Origin: Rapana venosa
Taxonomy: Eukaryota; Mollusca; Gastropoda; Neogastropoda; Muricidae
Length of the DNA stretch: 64,000 nucleotides
Assembly (NCBI GenBank): GCA_028751875.1
Contig: CM054134.1
Location: 49,220,738 to 49,284,737, forward strand
Direction of reading: 5' to 3'
Shown one piece after another: positions 22,301 through 35,620 of the stretch (within the stretch, counting starts at the first letter, position 1; the number at the start of each line of letters is the position of its first letter). The translations under genes were made by a program, and so were the position numbers. The notes beneath the pieces are model-generated. The model worked only from the letters and a program-made list of their open reading frames with translations. It made no database searches and was not told the DNA's origin.

Positions 22301-23290
22301 ATCTTTTTCCCTCCATTGTCCACACCATCTGGCTTTTGATCTTAGTAGAAACCTCACCCTCCCCATCGTTTTGTTGTCGTAGTTCTTTCACTCTTCATTT
22401 AAAAAGATTTTTGTAATTTTTGTAAATTCCTTTTCTGTTTTGTGGTTCATTATATGTCAATTTAGACTTATTTTCACGCATCTAATTTTTTCCCATCTTT
22501 GATCGAAGACTTTTCTTCTTCCATGATGCGTAAGATATAGTCTGTGATTCTTATTTTTCATAGATTCATGAGCAAGTAATTTCCAAAAACACGCGTTATC
22601 AGCTATAGTAATTCTGTTTCAGAATATGGAAAGTTTTTAATTTCTCTGCCTTATCATATAAATGAGGGTGCTGCTATTCTTTAATAGTGTCCTTCAATAA
22701 CCTCATTAATTTTCTGGTAATAGTCGAATGGTCTTCCCTAAAAAGGAGTGAGGCTTGTAAAAAAACTTTCCAGTATGTTTTGCGAATGAGATATCTTTAA
22801 CTAAATTTATTCTTAAAGTGACCATAGGAATGATCAGACCGATACCATATTGAAATCAGTATCCATCAACTGCAAAAATTAGATATCAAGAGGCTAAAAA
22901 GAAATCTCGTCTACTTTGTGTTAAGAGGTGATGTTTTACGCCAAGTGTAACTTCGAGTTTCTGGGTTATATTCTCCATTCTCTGCCAAATGTCGGTAAGG
23001 CCTAAATTTTCTATCACATGATTGAAAACTTTTCTTTTCTTGAGATTTCGGATTATTTACATTGTTTATAGCCAGTCATAAATCAAGTGTAGGATCTAGT
23101 ACATGATACCAGTCCACCCACTGCTTATTACATAGTGTGTTATGAAAAACTTCTTATCTGATTTTCCTAATTGCTCTATAAAATTCTGGCCATGTCCTTA
23201 TTAGGGCCATATACATTAACTAAGTAAAACGTCATGTTCCTGATTCTAAAAAAAAGAATCATCATAACATTCCCCTCTTTGTCTCTTTGA
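19400..23290 (-). pseudogene. L1/Tx1-type LINE ORF2, badly frameshifted (old copy)
   Basis: Minus-strand fragments in order from 23290 downward match the copy at 60.3-64.0 kb: LVNVYGPNKD (about 23210, endonuclease), a segment matching the endonuclease/linker near 22900, NVKKWLKVLGTDGFYSPN (about 21960, the KSPGTDGL block), GCRPG...VSPYWFIRSVE (about 21340, the GCRQGDPISPYLF block) and a FADD-like CRRYTL remnant at about 21220. EQLEHLFLVCN-like sequence (about 19810) corresponds to the C-terminal zinc-knuckle region, and the end is near 19410. Dozens of indels break the frame and no long frame survives. It is clearly more decayed than the 60-kb copy. Confidence 0.8.
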
Positions 23291-24424
23291 ACTCATTTTT
23301 TACTTAAATTCAAGTTTTGGTTAAACAGAATGCACACATAACAGAGACCCTGGGCAATTTGATTTATTTATATGAAGAAAAAAAAGATACAAACCCTAAC
23401 CCCCACTCTCCGAGGATATATATTTTCTCTATTTTCTCATCAAAGTGAGTAATCTTGAATAGTCAGTATATTAGAAAAAATAATAGAAAAATCTTTTTTG
23501 GCTTTAAATAATGGAAGACATCACGTCTTTATAATAATGTGCATTTCTTTCTCAATCCTTGACAGGTTCAAAAGGATGCCTACTTAGATGGTAGTCAGTT
23601 TACATAGTGTGAGTGCACATAATATAAAGTGCGCCAAAACAACTTGCAATATGCATTCATGCAGAGCAATGACTTACACTTCCACACTGGCCCACACTGT
23701 CGCCCTGGAGTCTCGTTATTTTCGGACACAAATACACACACAGGAATCGCGTTTACAATCAAAAATTGACATTGTGATCAGACTAGATAGACAGAAGCAA
23801 AATTTACAAACATAAATAACAGATAGAATAGGAGTATTAAAGTGATTAAAGACAAACAATAAACCGAACAACCCTAAAACAAAATCAAAAGTGTATGATC
23901 GAGCTCAGCAACGTGGAAAGTACCCTGACAAGAGTTCTTTTGGTCCGAAGTGACAGTCCCCGACTTCACGATTTATACAACACACATCTTTCCGCTGTTC
24001 CAATGTTTAGGCAACAATCCTTTAAAGGTGAAAACATTGGTTAAAAGAGGTTAACTCCCCCCCTTTGCTTTGCTTCCCTCGAGCAAAAGTCCACCCAACC
24101 CCTAACTTCCCTGAAAAACCTTTAGTACATTTGCTTTCTTGGCTTTTCTTCCAAAACCACCAACCACCACAATGCTCCTCCTGACTCTCTCCCCTCTCGC
24201 CTCCCACAACCCACAGAACTAACCCAACTCTCCCCCTCCGACCACCTCTATTCGTTTAGATTGTGCGCACGAACGCACAAGGAGGAAGGGAGGAGGTTTT
24301 GTAAACCAAACTTTGCATACTATGAAATAACGTGTGCATTATTATGTAGTAGTACGTGGTGTTACCTGTACATCATACATGTAATATCGCTTTAATATAT
24401 AGTGATGCAACAAATTAGGTCATA
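23291..24424. other. unannotated stretch
   Basis: No gene, RNA or known element recognised. A 75-codon plus-strand frame at 23588-23815 has no family resemblance I can name. The stretch 24040-24240 is CT- and AC-rich. Confidence 0.4.
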
Positions 24425-24542
24425 CTATGCATACACGCACATGCATACACACACACATCATACAACACAATCACACCACACAAACAACACACACCACACA
24501 GACACACACACAACCCACACACACACACACACACACACTCAA
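24425..24542. repeat. imperfect (CA)n array
   Basis: CA repeats with AT and CC interruptions. Confidence 0.9.
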
Positions 24543-25189
24543 CACTAGAACCTATAGTAAGGGGGATGGTTTGGTTAAAACCTTTACCATTTCGCATTTC
24601 TTACAGAGAAACCCTCTGTATATTCTGAAATTTACGCTGTTTTTTCAGAGAATAGGTCCTCAAGTTACACATAGTCCTGTACAGTTATTATTGTTCCCAG
24701 AGCAATTCATATTTGTCCAAAGTATTCATATGATGTTCATACTTTGTTCTGCACCCTCAAGATGTGTGTCCAACCTAACCTAATGTGTCGTGCTGTGCTG
24801 TCCCGCTGGTCCCCTCTTTGCACCAAAGACCAGGTAAACATTGCAGTGACATCATGCTGTAGTCTAACAACACTACCCTCTAACATGCGCAATATAGTAT
24901 GTGATTTAAAAAAAAAAAATATGTGTGGTCCTGCCTGAATGTGTCCTCCATCGCATCCACCGTCATGGTGATCCAATCGAACATTCACACGTCACAAAAT
25001 TACTGTCACCAAGTCTACACTTCCTCAGTGGAAAGTATTCAAACATATTGAAAACGGCGTTGACTAATGCGCGTATATACATTATTTACAAATATATGCT
25101 AAGCCTACTATTTACAGACACAAGTGTGTCCTTCACCAATAGCTAGCTACATGGCTGTCACAATGCAGGTGTCACAGCCAGTGTCGCGT
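24543..25189. other. unannotated stretch upstream of the piggyBac relic
   Basis: I looked for the rest of the transposase (catalytic Asp region, C-terminal Cys-rich domain) in all minus-strand frames here and did not find it. Confidence 0.4.
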
Positions 25190-25690
25190 CCAGGTGTGTT
25201 AGCGTGTTTTCTCAGGGGAAAATACTGATTAATTTTGAGAAATCTGGTTTTCGTCATAATATTACTGATCTGTGACTCAGAAAATGTCAAATCAGTAGAC
25301 CAGTAGAGATGAAGCCTCGGAAAACGCTTGATCTCCTATCATGATCAAAACTAACAGGTAAGCCCAAATTTCATCAGGTGTTGTTTCTGTCCGTAATGGA
25401 TCTATGACTAAGCCTTTCACAGCGATCTTTTGCCTGGCATAATTGTTAGTTTCATCTGCTACAATTTGAAAAAAATGTTGGGGCACAAACAAACAAAGTA
25501 ATCTAAGAGCTTGGCATTCAGTGGGAGAGTTTGTGCCAGCCCAGTCGGCAGCGTGAAGTCTTGCACTGAGCAAGGCACTTGTGCGCTGCGCCATGTCGTC
25601 TGCTATGAAGCCAACGGAATGTTATCCTCAGCATCACTTTCCGACTCACTACCTTCTCCTATTTCATCTCCTTTTCTACATCTACTTAAA
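25190..25690 (-). pseudogene. piggyBac-like transposase, N-terminal fragment
   Basis: Minus-strand fragments, in order: an acidic leader DEIGEGSESESDAED (about 25690-25640), PTGLAQTLPLNAKLLDYF, FVPQHFFQIVADETNNYARQ, TTPDEIWAYLLVLIMIG, LPRLHLYWSTDLTFSESQ and RFLKINQYFPLRKH (about 25250-25205). This order (LDYF, LFF, ETNxYA, xAFLGLxIxMG, LPxxxxYWS, MxxxRFxxI) is the N-terminal half of the piggyBac/PGBD DDE_Tnp_1_7 family, a cut-and-paste transposase. Frames shift near 25490 (one T lost in a T-run) and near 25330. The catalytic Asp residues lie beyond the preserved part, and no terminal inverted repeats or TTAA sites are evident. It could be an exon of a longer decayed copy. Confidence 0.75.
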
Positions 25691-28600
25691 ACATGGTTTC
25701 AATATTTTTTTTCCCTTTTTTCAAAACTGTTCCATTTTGACCCAAAAATAGTTTTAAATTTTCCCAAAATTAGTATTTTCCCCCCAAATCCTTTCTCAAT
25801 TTTTCCCTCCCTTTTTTGCACAAGATAGGGGGGAAAAGACAAAGCCAGTCACGGGCCCAATTTTTTTTGTGAAAGGGGGGCGGGTGTAGCACTGAATTTG
25901 GTGCCCTTTTCCCTTCCTGTTTATGCTGACCTCGGGGAATGTTCATTCATGGTGGCGGTGTTTGGTAGAGTTTTGTGCGTGAGGGAAAAAACCCCCCACT
26001 GGGCCAAAAATTACGCCCGGGCGGGCTGCGGGGGGGTATAAATGGGTTCGGGCAAGGGGGCAACGGGGGGCACGGGGGGTTAAAAAGGGGAAAGGGTTTA
26101 AAGACCATAAGTATTTGCCCGTGATTAGGCGGGGAATTTCCCAAAGGTTTTCCCATGGATTTTTGCTTTTTTTTCCTTTCGGGAAAAATGCAAGGGGGGT
26201 TTTAAAAAAGCATACTGGTGATTCCCAAGATCTAAAATTTGTTTATGTTGTAGAAAAATATAACAGGACCCATAGGGAGAGAAGGGGAGGGGAAGAGAGA
26301 TGAGAGGGAGAGAGAGAAGAGGAGGGGAGGGGAGAAAAGAGAGAGAGAGAGAGAGATGGCTAAAGGGGAAAAAAGGTTTACCCCCCCAAGGGGCGTAATA
26401 GTAGGGTTTTTCAACATTGAACATGTTTTACGGGTTTGCAGAACTTTGTGCAAAATTTGAAGGAGGTGCCCCAGGTGGTTTTCTGCATGGCCGGGGCCCT
26501 CTTGTCTCTGGCCCCTTTTTCCGGGGCCCGGGTGCGGGGCCCGGAGGTGCCCCGGAGTCCTCGGGACTGCCCTGGCTGCTTTTCACAGCGCTTTTTTGGG
26601 AGGGGGTTTGAGAGGGCCCCGGGGTTTTTGGGTTGCTGATGGCTGATGGGGGGCGCGCGTTTTCTTGCCTTCTTGCTCCCTCCCCGGGCCCCGCCCCCTC
26701 TTCCCTTTCCCCCTTCCCTTTCCCCCGGGTCGGCCCTAAATTTTTGCTTTCCCCCTGCGGATCCCTGCGTTTCCTTGGGCCCGGGGGGGTTCTTGAAAAC
26801 CCCTTGTCAAATTTTTGGCCACATCCCCCTCTTAATACTGATCACCCAAAAGGTTCAGCACTTGCAGTACAATTCCCCCTGAAAGGCCCAAAAGCTGAAA
26901 GAACTACTGGGTTTTGTTTAAAATGCGAAAAAAGTCTCTGTAATTCCCCCTGGAAAAGATTTTCCCTTAATGAAAATGTTTATTTTGTTGTGCAATTTTT
27001 TTTCCGCTGTCTAAATTTATATCTAATTTTTTTTTTTAAATTTGTGAGGCAAATTTTATCACGGGCTTTTTCTGCCCTTGAAAATTTTTGCCCACTCTGT
27101 GTGCTAACGCTAAATTTCACGGCCTGGAATGAACGGACATTCAATTTTTTCCTGTATCATTTCCCAGCATTTTTTGTTGGGTTTCTTCTGAGTTTCCTTT
27201 CGAATCTCCGGCAGTTTAAATTTTTTTTTTCATTTGCCCCTTTCGCGTATACTGTTCTGCAAATTTGGGGGAGTTTTTTTTCACCCCTGACTGTTTGATC
27301 GAGTTTTTAAACATCTCCGATAATTCAGAATACTTTTTTTTCCGCCCCCCCCCCAACCCTTTATCTTTTTCTTCAATAATTCATTTTCCTTCCTGACTTC
27401 GAACTTTCATAGATAACTTTATCTAGTTGATTTCAAAAACGCTCTTTTTTCTTTTTTCCCATCTTCAATGGTTTTTTCCCTTTCCTCAAAACGTACTAAG
27501 TTTTTGGGTAAATTGTTGATTCTGACTGAGTTTTCAAGATTTCCGTACATTCTTCGGGGTTCCCTTTTTCCCTCTGCCCAAAAGTGTTTGGCGGGTTTGT
27601 AAAATGTGTTTCTTTTGTTGTTGTTCTGTTTAACTTTTTTTTTTACTGGGGTGAACTTTCCTTCATTATTTTTTTGATTTTGATCTTTTGGTGTTTTTTC
27701 AACGTTACTGCTGGAAATCTTCCAAATGGCTGGAACATGATTTTGTCTTTTAGCCCTTTTCCCTTTTTTTTGGGAACGGAGGAGTCTTTTTGGGCCCCTT
27801 ACTCCCAAAAAACCCACTGTTTCTTTTCCCAAACCCCTTTTTCCCCCAGCAAGAGGGTATTGAGTGGGACGTGCAACAACGAGCTGTGGGCAAAATAAAA
27901 AAGTATTTTTCAAAAATTATAAATACTCACAAAAAGGGAACCAATGGACTTGTTTGGGTTAAAAACCCATTTTTCCGCAGAGTAAAAAAGGAAAAATGTT
28001 GTTTTAAAGCAGTCATTCACGCACAAGTATAACAGTACCTCGTAGATGACACTGACATTTCAGTTTTTCATGATATTATTTTAAAACCCCAAGGATTTTA
28101 CCCCCCTCACCCTTTTGGTCAGAAGGGGAAAACACTCCGCACTCTACCGTAACGGGGTTTTCAAGCCCGACTTTTTACATTAATGGTGAGAAGATTTTGA
28201 TCTTCATTTTTCTTTTTTTCCTTTGTAGTCAATGTCAAATTTAGCTAAAATATTTTTCCCAAAGGGGGAAATTTGGGGAACAACAGGAAAAAACGGAATT
28301 GTTGCTTTATAGTTATTAATCCCATTTTCTTTCAAAAAAGACATGTAAAATTTTTTAAAATTTGGGCTGCATAAAATGAAATTTTTGCATGCTTTTTTTG
28401 GAAAAATGGGTGTCTTGATTCATAAATTTTTTCCTTTCCCAAAAAATTAAAAAAAAACCAACAACTAAATTTTGGAATGAGAGTGGGGGATACATCCCTT
28501 AAACATACTACATACTTACATACTTTACATACATACATACATACATACTACATACATACAACATATTTTGGTTGCCCCCCCCCCGCTAGGTTGCAAACTG

Positions 28601-30947
28601 TTAAGAGTTTTAAAGGTCAAAATTTTTTCTCGGGCCCAAAACATAGCAATTCAAGTAGGGTTACGGACAGCTTGATGAAGACAAACAGACATCCCTCGCT
28701 TAGAGAAGTAACTAACAAAAAGCCATCAAATGTTTTCCCCTTTCTTTTTCAGTGGGTTTTTTTACACCCGGGGGGTCCCCCAGAAAAAGGGCCCTCTGAC
28801 TCACTCACCCACCGGGGAACCACTGTGAGATAGGAAGTAAAACCCGGGTGAGAATTTTTGCGTGTAGGGGCTTTTTTAAATTTGATGATAAATTTGGGGG
28901 AGGGGGGGGGAAGGAAATTAACTCCCCCCAAAATCCCTTTGTTTTTTTATTGATGAAAGAAAGGTGCAAATAAAAGCATATTTAAAAATTGTTATCAAAA
29001 AACCCGTTTTTTATTTTAGATTGTCTTCATTTCATGACAAGCTCCCAGCAAAAACCAACTGCACTCTTTTTTAAAAGGAGAAAAGAACCCTCTAAAAAAT
29101 CGGAGTGTGGTCCCTTTAAAGGGGCGAGGTACGGAAAGAAGTTTTAAAAAATGAAAAACTTTATCTATCCTCATCAGTGTGTATTAGGGTTTCCTCGTGA
29201 TTCCAAGGTGTGATACAGTGAGGCAGACTATATTTTTGGGCGGGTGACCCTGTGGATGTTAATCTGGAAAATGGACAACAACATGATCGTTTGTTTTTTT
29301 TGTTTAGGGGTTTTTGGGTTGTTGTTACTTTTGTTGTTTTTGGGCACACACACACACACCCCAACACACACACACACCCCAAAACACAACACACCACACA
29401 CCCAACACCAAAAACAACACACACCCCTGTAAGTACACATAGTACAATAAGCTATGGTGTTTTGACCCCCAAGGTCCCTTTCCCTAAAATTTTTTTTAAA
29501 GACAAAAGAACCCACACACAAAAGAGAATGCAAATCCCAAATTGCGACTGTGTTTGCGAAAGTTTCATTAAATTTAAAGGGCCCTTTGGGCCCCCCTCAT
29601 AAAGGGGGCGGTTAAAAAAACAATTTTCCAAAATATATTGCACGGAAACATTGGGAAAACAGAAAAAACGATACCTAAATTTTCTCTCTCTATTTAAAAG
29701 AGAAAAAGAGAAAGAGAAAAGGAGGGGAGAGAGAGAGGGGGGGAGAGGGGAAGAGGAGGGGAAGAGAGAGAGGAAAAGGGGAGAGGCAAACAAACAGAAC
29801 TAACCTTTTCCCAAAAAAGGGGAAGGTGGATTGGAAAGGGGGGTAAAGGAAATTAAAGAAAGCCCAATGTGTCTTTGTTTTTTCTCAAAATCAGAGGAAG
29901 GTTTTAAGTCCCCCGGGGCTAACTTGTGGCGAGGGATGGGAGGGGGAAAGGGGGGGGGGGGGGGGGCTGGAAAGGGAAAGAGCTGGCTGGGGGGTGGGGG
30001 GTGGGGGGGGTGTTTTTTGACCTGCCTGCAGGGGGGGGTTTTTTTAAACGCTAATACAATCGGGCAAAGCATTCTTGCATCGTCTTGCTAGCCCTTCAAT
30101 TTCTTTGGGTTTTGGGACAACAGCTAGCAGTTTCCCCAAATTTTATGTTTGGGGTGGTGCTGACCCGACAGCCAGGGTGTTTTTTAAAGCACTAACCGTA
30201 ACCAGGTTATTAATTTTTATTAAACTTCGTTTGGGATAATTGAAAATTAAAAAACCAAGGGGGGGAAGGGGGGGGAAATAAAAGGGGGCCGCGCGCCAAC
30301 ACGTACGCAAAACACGTCCCTTGTAATGCCAAATTAATACGTTTTTGATCTGGAATTTTAAAATGCAAAAAAGATTAAAAAATGAATTTTTTTGTTATTG
30401 TCCCAGTCCTCATGAACGGGCCCCCCCGGGCAAAAAGTGGAATGCACTAAAACATTCTCTGTGCATAAAATTTGGGGGAAAAAACCCAAAACAGGAGAGC
30501 TCTAGACCCACACGGTTTTTGTTTTTAAAGAAATTTAAAATTTTCCCTTTGCAGAAAGAACTCTCTGCCCGAAAGGGGAAATAAAATTTTTTAATTTTTT
30601 TGAGTGCCGTCTTTCCCCCTTTCCCCTCCCTCTCCTCCCCCTTTTTCCTTTTCTGTTGCCTGCCCCGGGGGCCCCCCCGCCGACTTTTCTGTCCCGTCCC
30701 GTCCCGTCTGTCTGTCGTCTGTCTTGTCTTTGGCCCTGTATTTTTTGCCCCCTTTTAGGGGTGAGTTTTTCTGCAGAAATTGGGTTTCAAGGGCAAATCT
30801 CCCCGCTTCTGCCCTGGGTTCTTTTACATAAAAATTATTACTGCATCCGCCCTGAAGGTTTTTTTGGGGTTTATTTTCTCCCCAAACGACCCTTCTTTAA
30901 AGACCACCCGTCATATAAAGGTTTAAAAATAAAGGTGCCCCAAAACC

Positions 30948-31190
30948 CATAAATTTGTAGGGGAGTGAGGGTCAGAGGGCCCCACTTCTTAAAGGGCCAG
31001 CAAAATTATTTAGGGCGGCGCCCCCCCTCTCCCCGCGCTTTACCCCTTCCCCCGACCACTATTAAGAACCCCCAATTACCCCAATTTTTACACCTTTTGA
31101 ACTTGGGGGGCTTGTATAAGCCCTTAAACCACGCTTCGACGCCTTGGGGCCCCTTTTTAACTTGGCTGGGGGGGGCGAAATGGTAACCCC
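30948..31190 (-). mobile_element. tRNA-5S SINE (family S5), degraded copy
   Basis: On the minus strand: CCCCAGCCAAGTTAA, GGCGTCGAAGCGTGGTT, AAAGCGCGGGGAGAGG, GGGCGCCGCCCTAAAT, then CTCTGACCCTCACTCCCCTA. It aligns end to end with the clean copy at 55386-55680 but with many homopolymer errors. Confidence 0.7.
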
Positions 31191-31589
31191 GTCAGGTTTA
31201 AATTTGGGGAAAGGGGAACAAAAAACCTTTCCCGCTTGAGGAAACTTTGTGGGATGGCTGAAAAAAAATAAGTTCCCCGTTCACAGAGAAAATTGACCCA
31301 AACCCCCCCCCCCCCACCCCCCACCCCCTTTCCCCCCAGACGGGTGTTCTATCACTGGATCACAAAATCCAAAGCCGATAATTAAAAAGCATCCCACCAC
31401 AATTTAAAAAATCACAGTAAGATATCTCTCTTCTCTTCTCCCCTCTCTCTCCTCTCTTTTCTCTCCTTTTCTCTCCTCTCTCTCTCTCTTGGAAAAGACA
31501 CAAAACACACCACACACACACACACACAAACTTCCCCCTCTCTCTCTCTTTTTCCTTTTCCCCTCTCTCTCTCTCTCTCCCTGACCTTT

Positions 31590-32701
31590 TAGAGTTGGTT
31601 TTTTTTTCCCCCTTTCCTTCTTCCCTTTTTTTAATTTTTGTGAGTACAAAGGGGATTGAAATTTATTTCATTACATGAATATAACCTCCCTGGGGTATAA
31701 TCAAAATTTAAGGGGGTTTACGGTGATCGTGCACTGTTTTTTAGAAAAAATATATATATTTAGTGTTATCCCGAAAACACAAAACACACACACCCCACCT
31801 CTCTCTCCCCCCCTCTCTCTCTCTTCTCTCTCTCTCTCTCCCCTTTTTCCCCCTTTTCTCTCTCTCTCTCTCTCCCCTCTCTTTCCTTTTCACTAGACCC
31901 CTTTTAATTTGGGTGGGTTTTTTTTTTCCTTTTTTTTTCCCTCCTTGTTTTTATTGTGTTTAAGTATGGGTATTTAATTTATTTTTTAATTTTCAGGGAA
32001 AAAAAATTTTTTAGGGGTAATCAAACTAATGTTGAAGGTTTACGTGTGCTGTTTGGAATCATATATTTAGACCATCTCTGAAACCCACACACACACAACC
32101 ACACAACACACACACACCCCACACCCCACACCACACACACACAACACACACCACCACCCCCTCTCTCTCTCTCTCCTCTCTCTTTCCCCTTCCCCAAAAC
32201 CCCCCTCCCTCTTTCCCCCTCCTCCCTTTTTGTATTTTGGCCTAAGGCCGAAATTCAAATTTTAAAAAATTCTCTCTCTATTCTCTCTCCCTTCCTCCCC
32301 TCTCTTTTCCTCTCCTCTTCTCTCCTTTCTCTTTCCCCCCTCCCCCCTCCTTCAAAAGTTGTTTCCCCTTTTTTTTAAAACCTTTTCTCTTCTATTTTCA
32401 AAATTTTTTTTCTTTTGCTTTAAAAAGGGCCCTTTTATAAATTCTATTTTTTAAAATTTTTTCTTTTATTACTTTTTGTAAAACTATTTAATATTTTTAT
32501 TATTAGTGTTCAAATTTATGTTCTATAAGGGGTTTCTTTTTTCTTTTTCTCTCTCTTCTCCCCTCTCTCTCTCTCCCTCCCCCTCTCTTCTCTCCTTTTC
32601 TCTTTTGTTTTTTGTTGGGTTATTGCTGGGAGTTTTGGTTTTTTTTGTTTTTGTTGTTTTATTTGGGTTTTTTTTTCTGTTTTTTTTTTTTTTTTGGGGT
32701 A

Positions 32702-32732
<31 letters not shown>

Positions 32733-34249
32733 GTTGGGCGGGGGGTTTTTTTGGTGTGTGTTTTTTTTTTTTCCCCATTTGTTTGTTGTTTTTTGTTTTT
32801 CTGTTTTTTTTTGGGGTTTGGGTTGGGGGGGGTTTTTTTTTTTTTTTTTTTTTTTTGGGGGGGGGGGGGTTGGGGGGGTTTTGGGGTTTATTTTGGGTTT
32901 GGGGGTTTGTCCCGGGGGTTTTTTGTTTTTCCTTTTTTTCTCTTTTCTTTTTTTAAAGTTCTCCCTTTTGTTCTATGGTTTTAAAAATATGAGTAATGAG
33001 TTCATTAAATTTAAAATGTGACCCTAAAGGGGGGGGGACTGGATGTAAAAAGCCCCATGAGTACTTATTCATTATCCTGGAAAAAAAAAAAATTTGTCTC
33101 TATTTTCTTACCAAAGTTTAGATGGTTTTTTTTATGCTTTATGAGGTTTTTTCCCCCCCTTTTTTTTGTGAGGTATGGGGATTGACTATTTTTTTTTTTC
33201 ATGACATTCAATTTTTATTAAAAATAATTAAAAAGTGTTGGTGGGGTTTTTATGGTGCTCTTTTGAGTATTATAATTTAGGGATTATCCCTCACCCACAC
33301 AACACACACACACAACACACAACAACACACAAAAACACACAACACACACCCCACACACACACACACACACACAACCCCACACAACACACAACACACCAAA
33401 ACACACTCACCACCCCCACTCACCCCAAAACAACCCACAAAACACACCACCAACACACAAACCACACAAACACACCCCAACACACACCCCACACACACCA
33501 CACGCACGACACACACACCCCCCCCCACACACCCCAAAACACACACACACACAAACACACACACACTCACCCCACCCCAAAAATTCCTCCCCAATGACTG
33601 TAAAGGTTTAGATTCTTTTTTTTGTTTTTTTTTCTTGTTTTTTTTTGTGTGATTTTAAAGAGTTTTTGAGTTTTTTTCATTTTCAAGACATATAATTTTT
33701 AAAAAAGGTATAATCAAAAAATGATGTTGATGGTGATCGTGTACTGTTTTGGGAATTATAAATTTGGTATTAAACTTTGAAAAACACACACACACACACT
33801 CCCGCCTTTTCTCGTCCTGTCTCTCTCTCACTCTCTCTCTCTTCTCTCTCTCTCCTTCTCTCTCTCTCTCCTCTCTCCTCTCTTTTCTCCCACCCTTTTT
33901 TTTGTTTTTCTTATAGTTATGGTGTTAAACCTTATGAAGGGGTTTATTTTTTTATAAATTTTCAATACTTATTGGACTTTGTCTTTTGCACTTAAGTCTT
34001 AAAAGAGTGCCCAATTTTTAATATTTATTGTTTTTGTGTAACCCCCGTATATGTTTCCATTTGATAATGTGTAGATTTTTCCTTTGGGGACTTATTAAGT
34101 TTGATTGTTTTCTTCCTGGTTTTTTGTTTTTGTTTGGTTTTCTTTTTTCTCTTTTTTTCTTCTTTTTTTTGGGTTTTGGTTTTTTTTTCTCTTTTGGGTT
34201 TTTTTGTTTGTTTTGGTTTTGGGGTTTGGGTTTTTTTTTTTTTTTGGGG
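31590..34249 (+). repeat. array of degraded CT/CA-flanked repeat modules
   Basis: At least four damaged modules (about 31620-31800, 31940-32110, 33120-33300 and 33650-33800) share GTATAATCAAAA, GATGGTGATCGTG(T)ACTG and TTTGGAATTATAAATTTG. Each is flanked by (CA)n on one side and (CT)n on the other. Poly-T/poly-G tracts lie at 32640-32890. A hairpin tail module lies at 33035-33092 (GGACTGGATGTAAAA). The clean equivalent is 50050-50340. Confidence 0.6.
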
Positions 34250-34891
34250 GGGGGTGGGGGGGGGGGGTTGGGGGTGATGTGGGATGTTTTTAGGGTTTTC
34301 TTTTATTAGTTGCTTGCGGGGGGGGGGGGGGGAGGGGGGGGAGTTGTTGGGGGGGGGGGGGGCTGCTTTGAAAATGGTTCTTTCCCCATGTTTTTTTTTA
34401 CTGCTGAGACTGATATAAAGTGTTGGGTATTATTAAAGATGTATCCTACGGGCGGGGACTGATGTACAAAAAGCACATGAGTGCTTATTCATTATCCTCG
34501 AAATAAAGAATTTGTCCTTGTTCATTGTCATTGTCATTCCTCTATCTTCTCCTCTCTATCTTCTCTTCTCTCTCTCTCCTCTCTTCTCTTCTCTCTCTCT
34601 CTACTCTCTCCATGCAGTTGAAACATAAAAGGATTGTCCACTGTTGTGATATCCCCTCTTAACAGGCTAACAATTATGAAGAGTTAAATGAAATGAAGCT
34701 GCTTTCCAGAAATATGATCAGACAGCGCAGGGTCAGTTTTTCCTTGTGCCTGGCCGTTTTCCTGCAAAGAGTCATTCTCATTGAAAATTGTAAATCGATC
34801 TCACCACATTGTAATGAATGTCGAAATCTAACACATACAAGTATCATTAGCATCCTCTGAAGTATGCATCTCTGAAGTATTGGCTGGGTGT

Positions 34892-34914
34892 GTGTGTGTG
34901 GGTGGTGTGTGTGT

Positions 34915-34953
<39 letters not shown>

Positions 34954-35009
34954 GTGTGTGTGTGTTGTATGTGGGGTGGGTGGTTAGTGGTGTGTGTGTG
35001 TGTTAGTGT

Positions 35010-35072
<63 letters not shown>
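34892..35072. repeat. interrupted (GT)n arrays
   Basis: GT arrays broken by GGTGGTG, TATGTGGGGTGGG and similar. Repeated exactly at 51313-51493 as part of the 3-kb duplication. Confidence 0.95.
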
Positions 35073-35074
<2 letters not shown>

Positions 35075-35556
35075 AACGCTTTGCATTGTTTTGTTTTTCG
35101 TCGTGTTAAACCCTATATCTAATCCATAAAAAGATCTTGGATCTTTTCGAGTTTCACCAAATTTTATTCAATAAAATGACATAGCAGCATCCACATAAAG
35201 CATGAGTACAAAAAGCATGAGGTTTAGACGAGTGCTCTAAAAAACAAACACAAAAAACAAAATACAAAACCGATCCCCATCGGCATCATCAAGATCACAT
35301 AGATGAAATATAGGATAAACTACTAACGTGTTGAGACGAAAGTGTTAGCAAAGAAACGGCAAAATACATTACCATAAGTAGACTCAAGCAAAACAAAAAG
35401 TGATACCAGGGGGGCCGATGGTTTCAAACTAGTAGCCCTACAATGCTTGTAATATTGTTATGAAACAATTGATGAAGTGTCATACCGAAACACATAGAAC
35501 CACAGGTTCTTGTTTGACATCATTGTAACTTGAGAGTGGGGACTTATACTCGTAAA

Positions 35557-35561
<5 letters not shown>

Positions 35562-35619
<58 letters not shown>
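35562..35619. repeat. (GT)n microsatellite
   Basis: GT array with a single CT interruption, followed by CCACGCGCGCGGGG. Duplicated at 51983-52040. Confidence 0.95.

Positions 35620-35620
<1 letters not shown>

Larger units (their letters stand above)
25691..34249. other. degraded-looking region with inflated homopolymers
   Basis: From about 25.69 kb nearly every short run is lengthened (GGGG/CCCC/TTTT/AAAA), frames collapse and no coherent gene is visible. Recognisable contents are a degraded tRNA-5S SINE at 30948-31190, damaged copies of a repeat module (31.6-34.2 kb) whose clean form is at 50.0-50.7 kb, and CA- and CT-rich tracts. Other visible parts are GA-rich 26280-26360, GC-rich 26480-26780, (CATA)n 28510-28562, CA-rich 29345-29430, GA-rich 29690-29790 and G-rich 29940-30040. 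The longest frame (26633-27298) has no family resemblance. At about 34.25 kb the sequence turns clean abruptly. I read this as low consensus quality rather than biology. Confidence 0.7.

Noticed and set aside
26633..27298. 221-codon plus-strand frame as a possible gene
   Set aside because: It lies in the degraded block, composition follows inflated homopolymers (Pro, Phe, Leu), and no domain or motif is recognisable.
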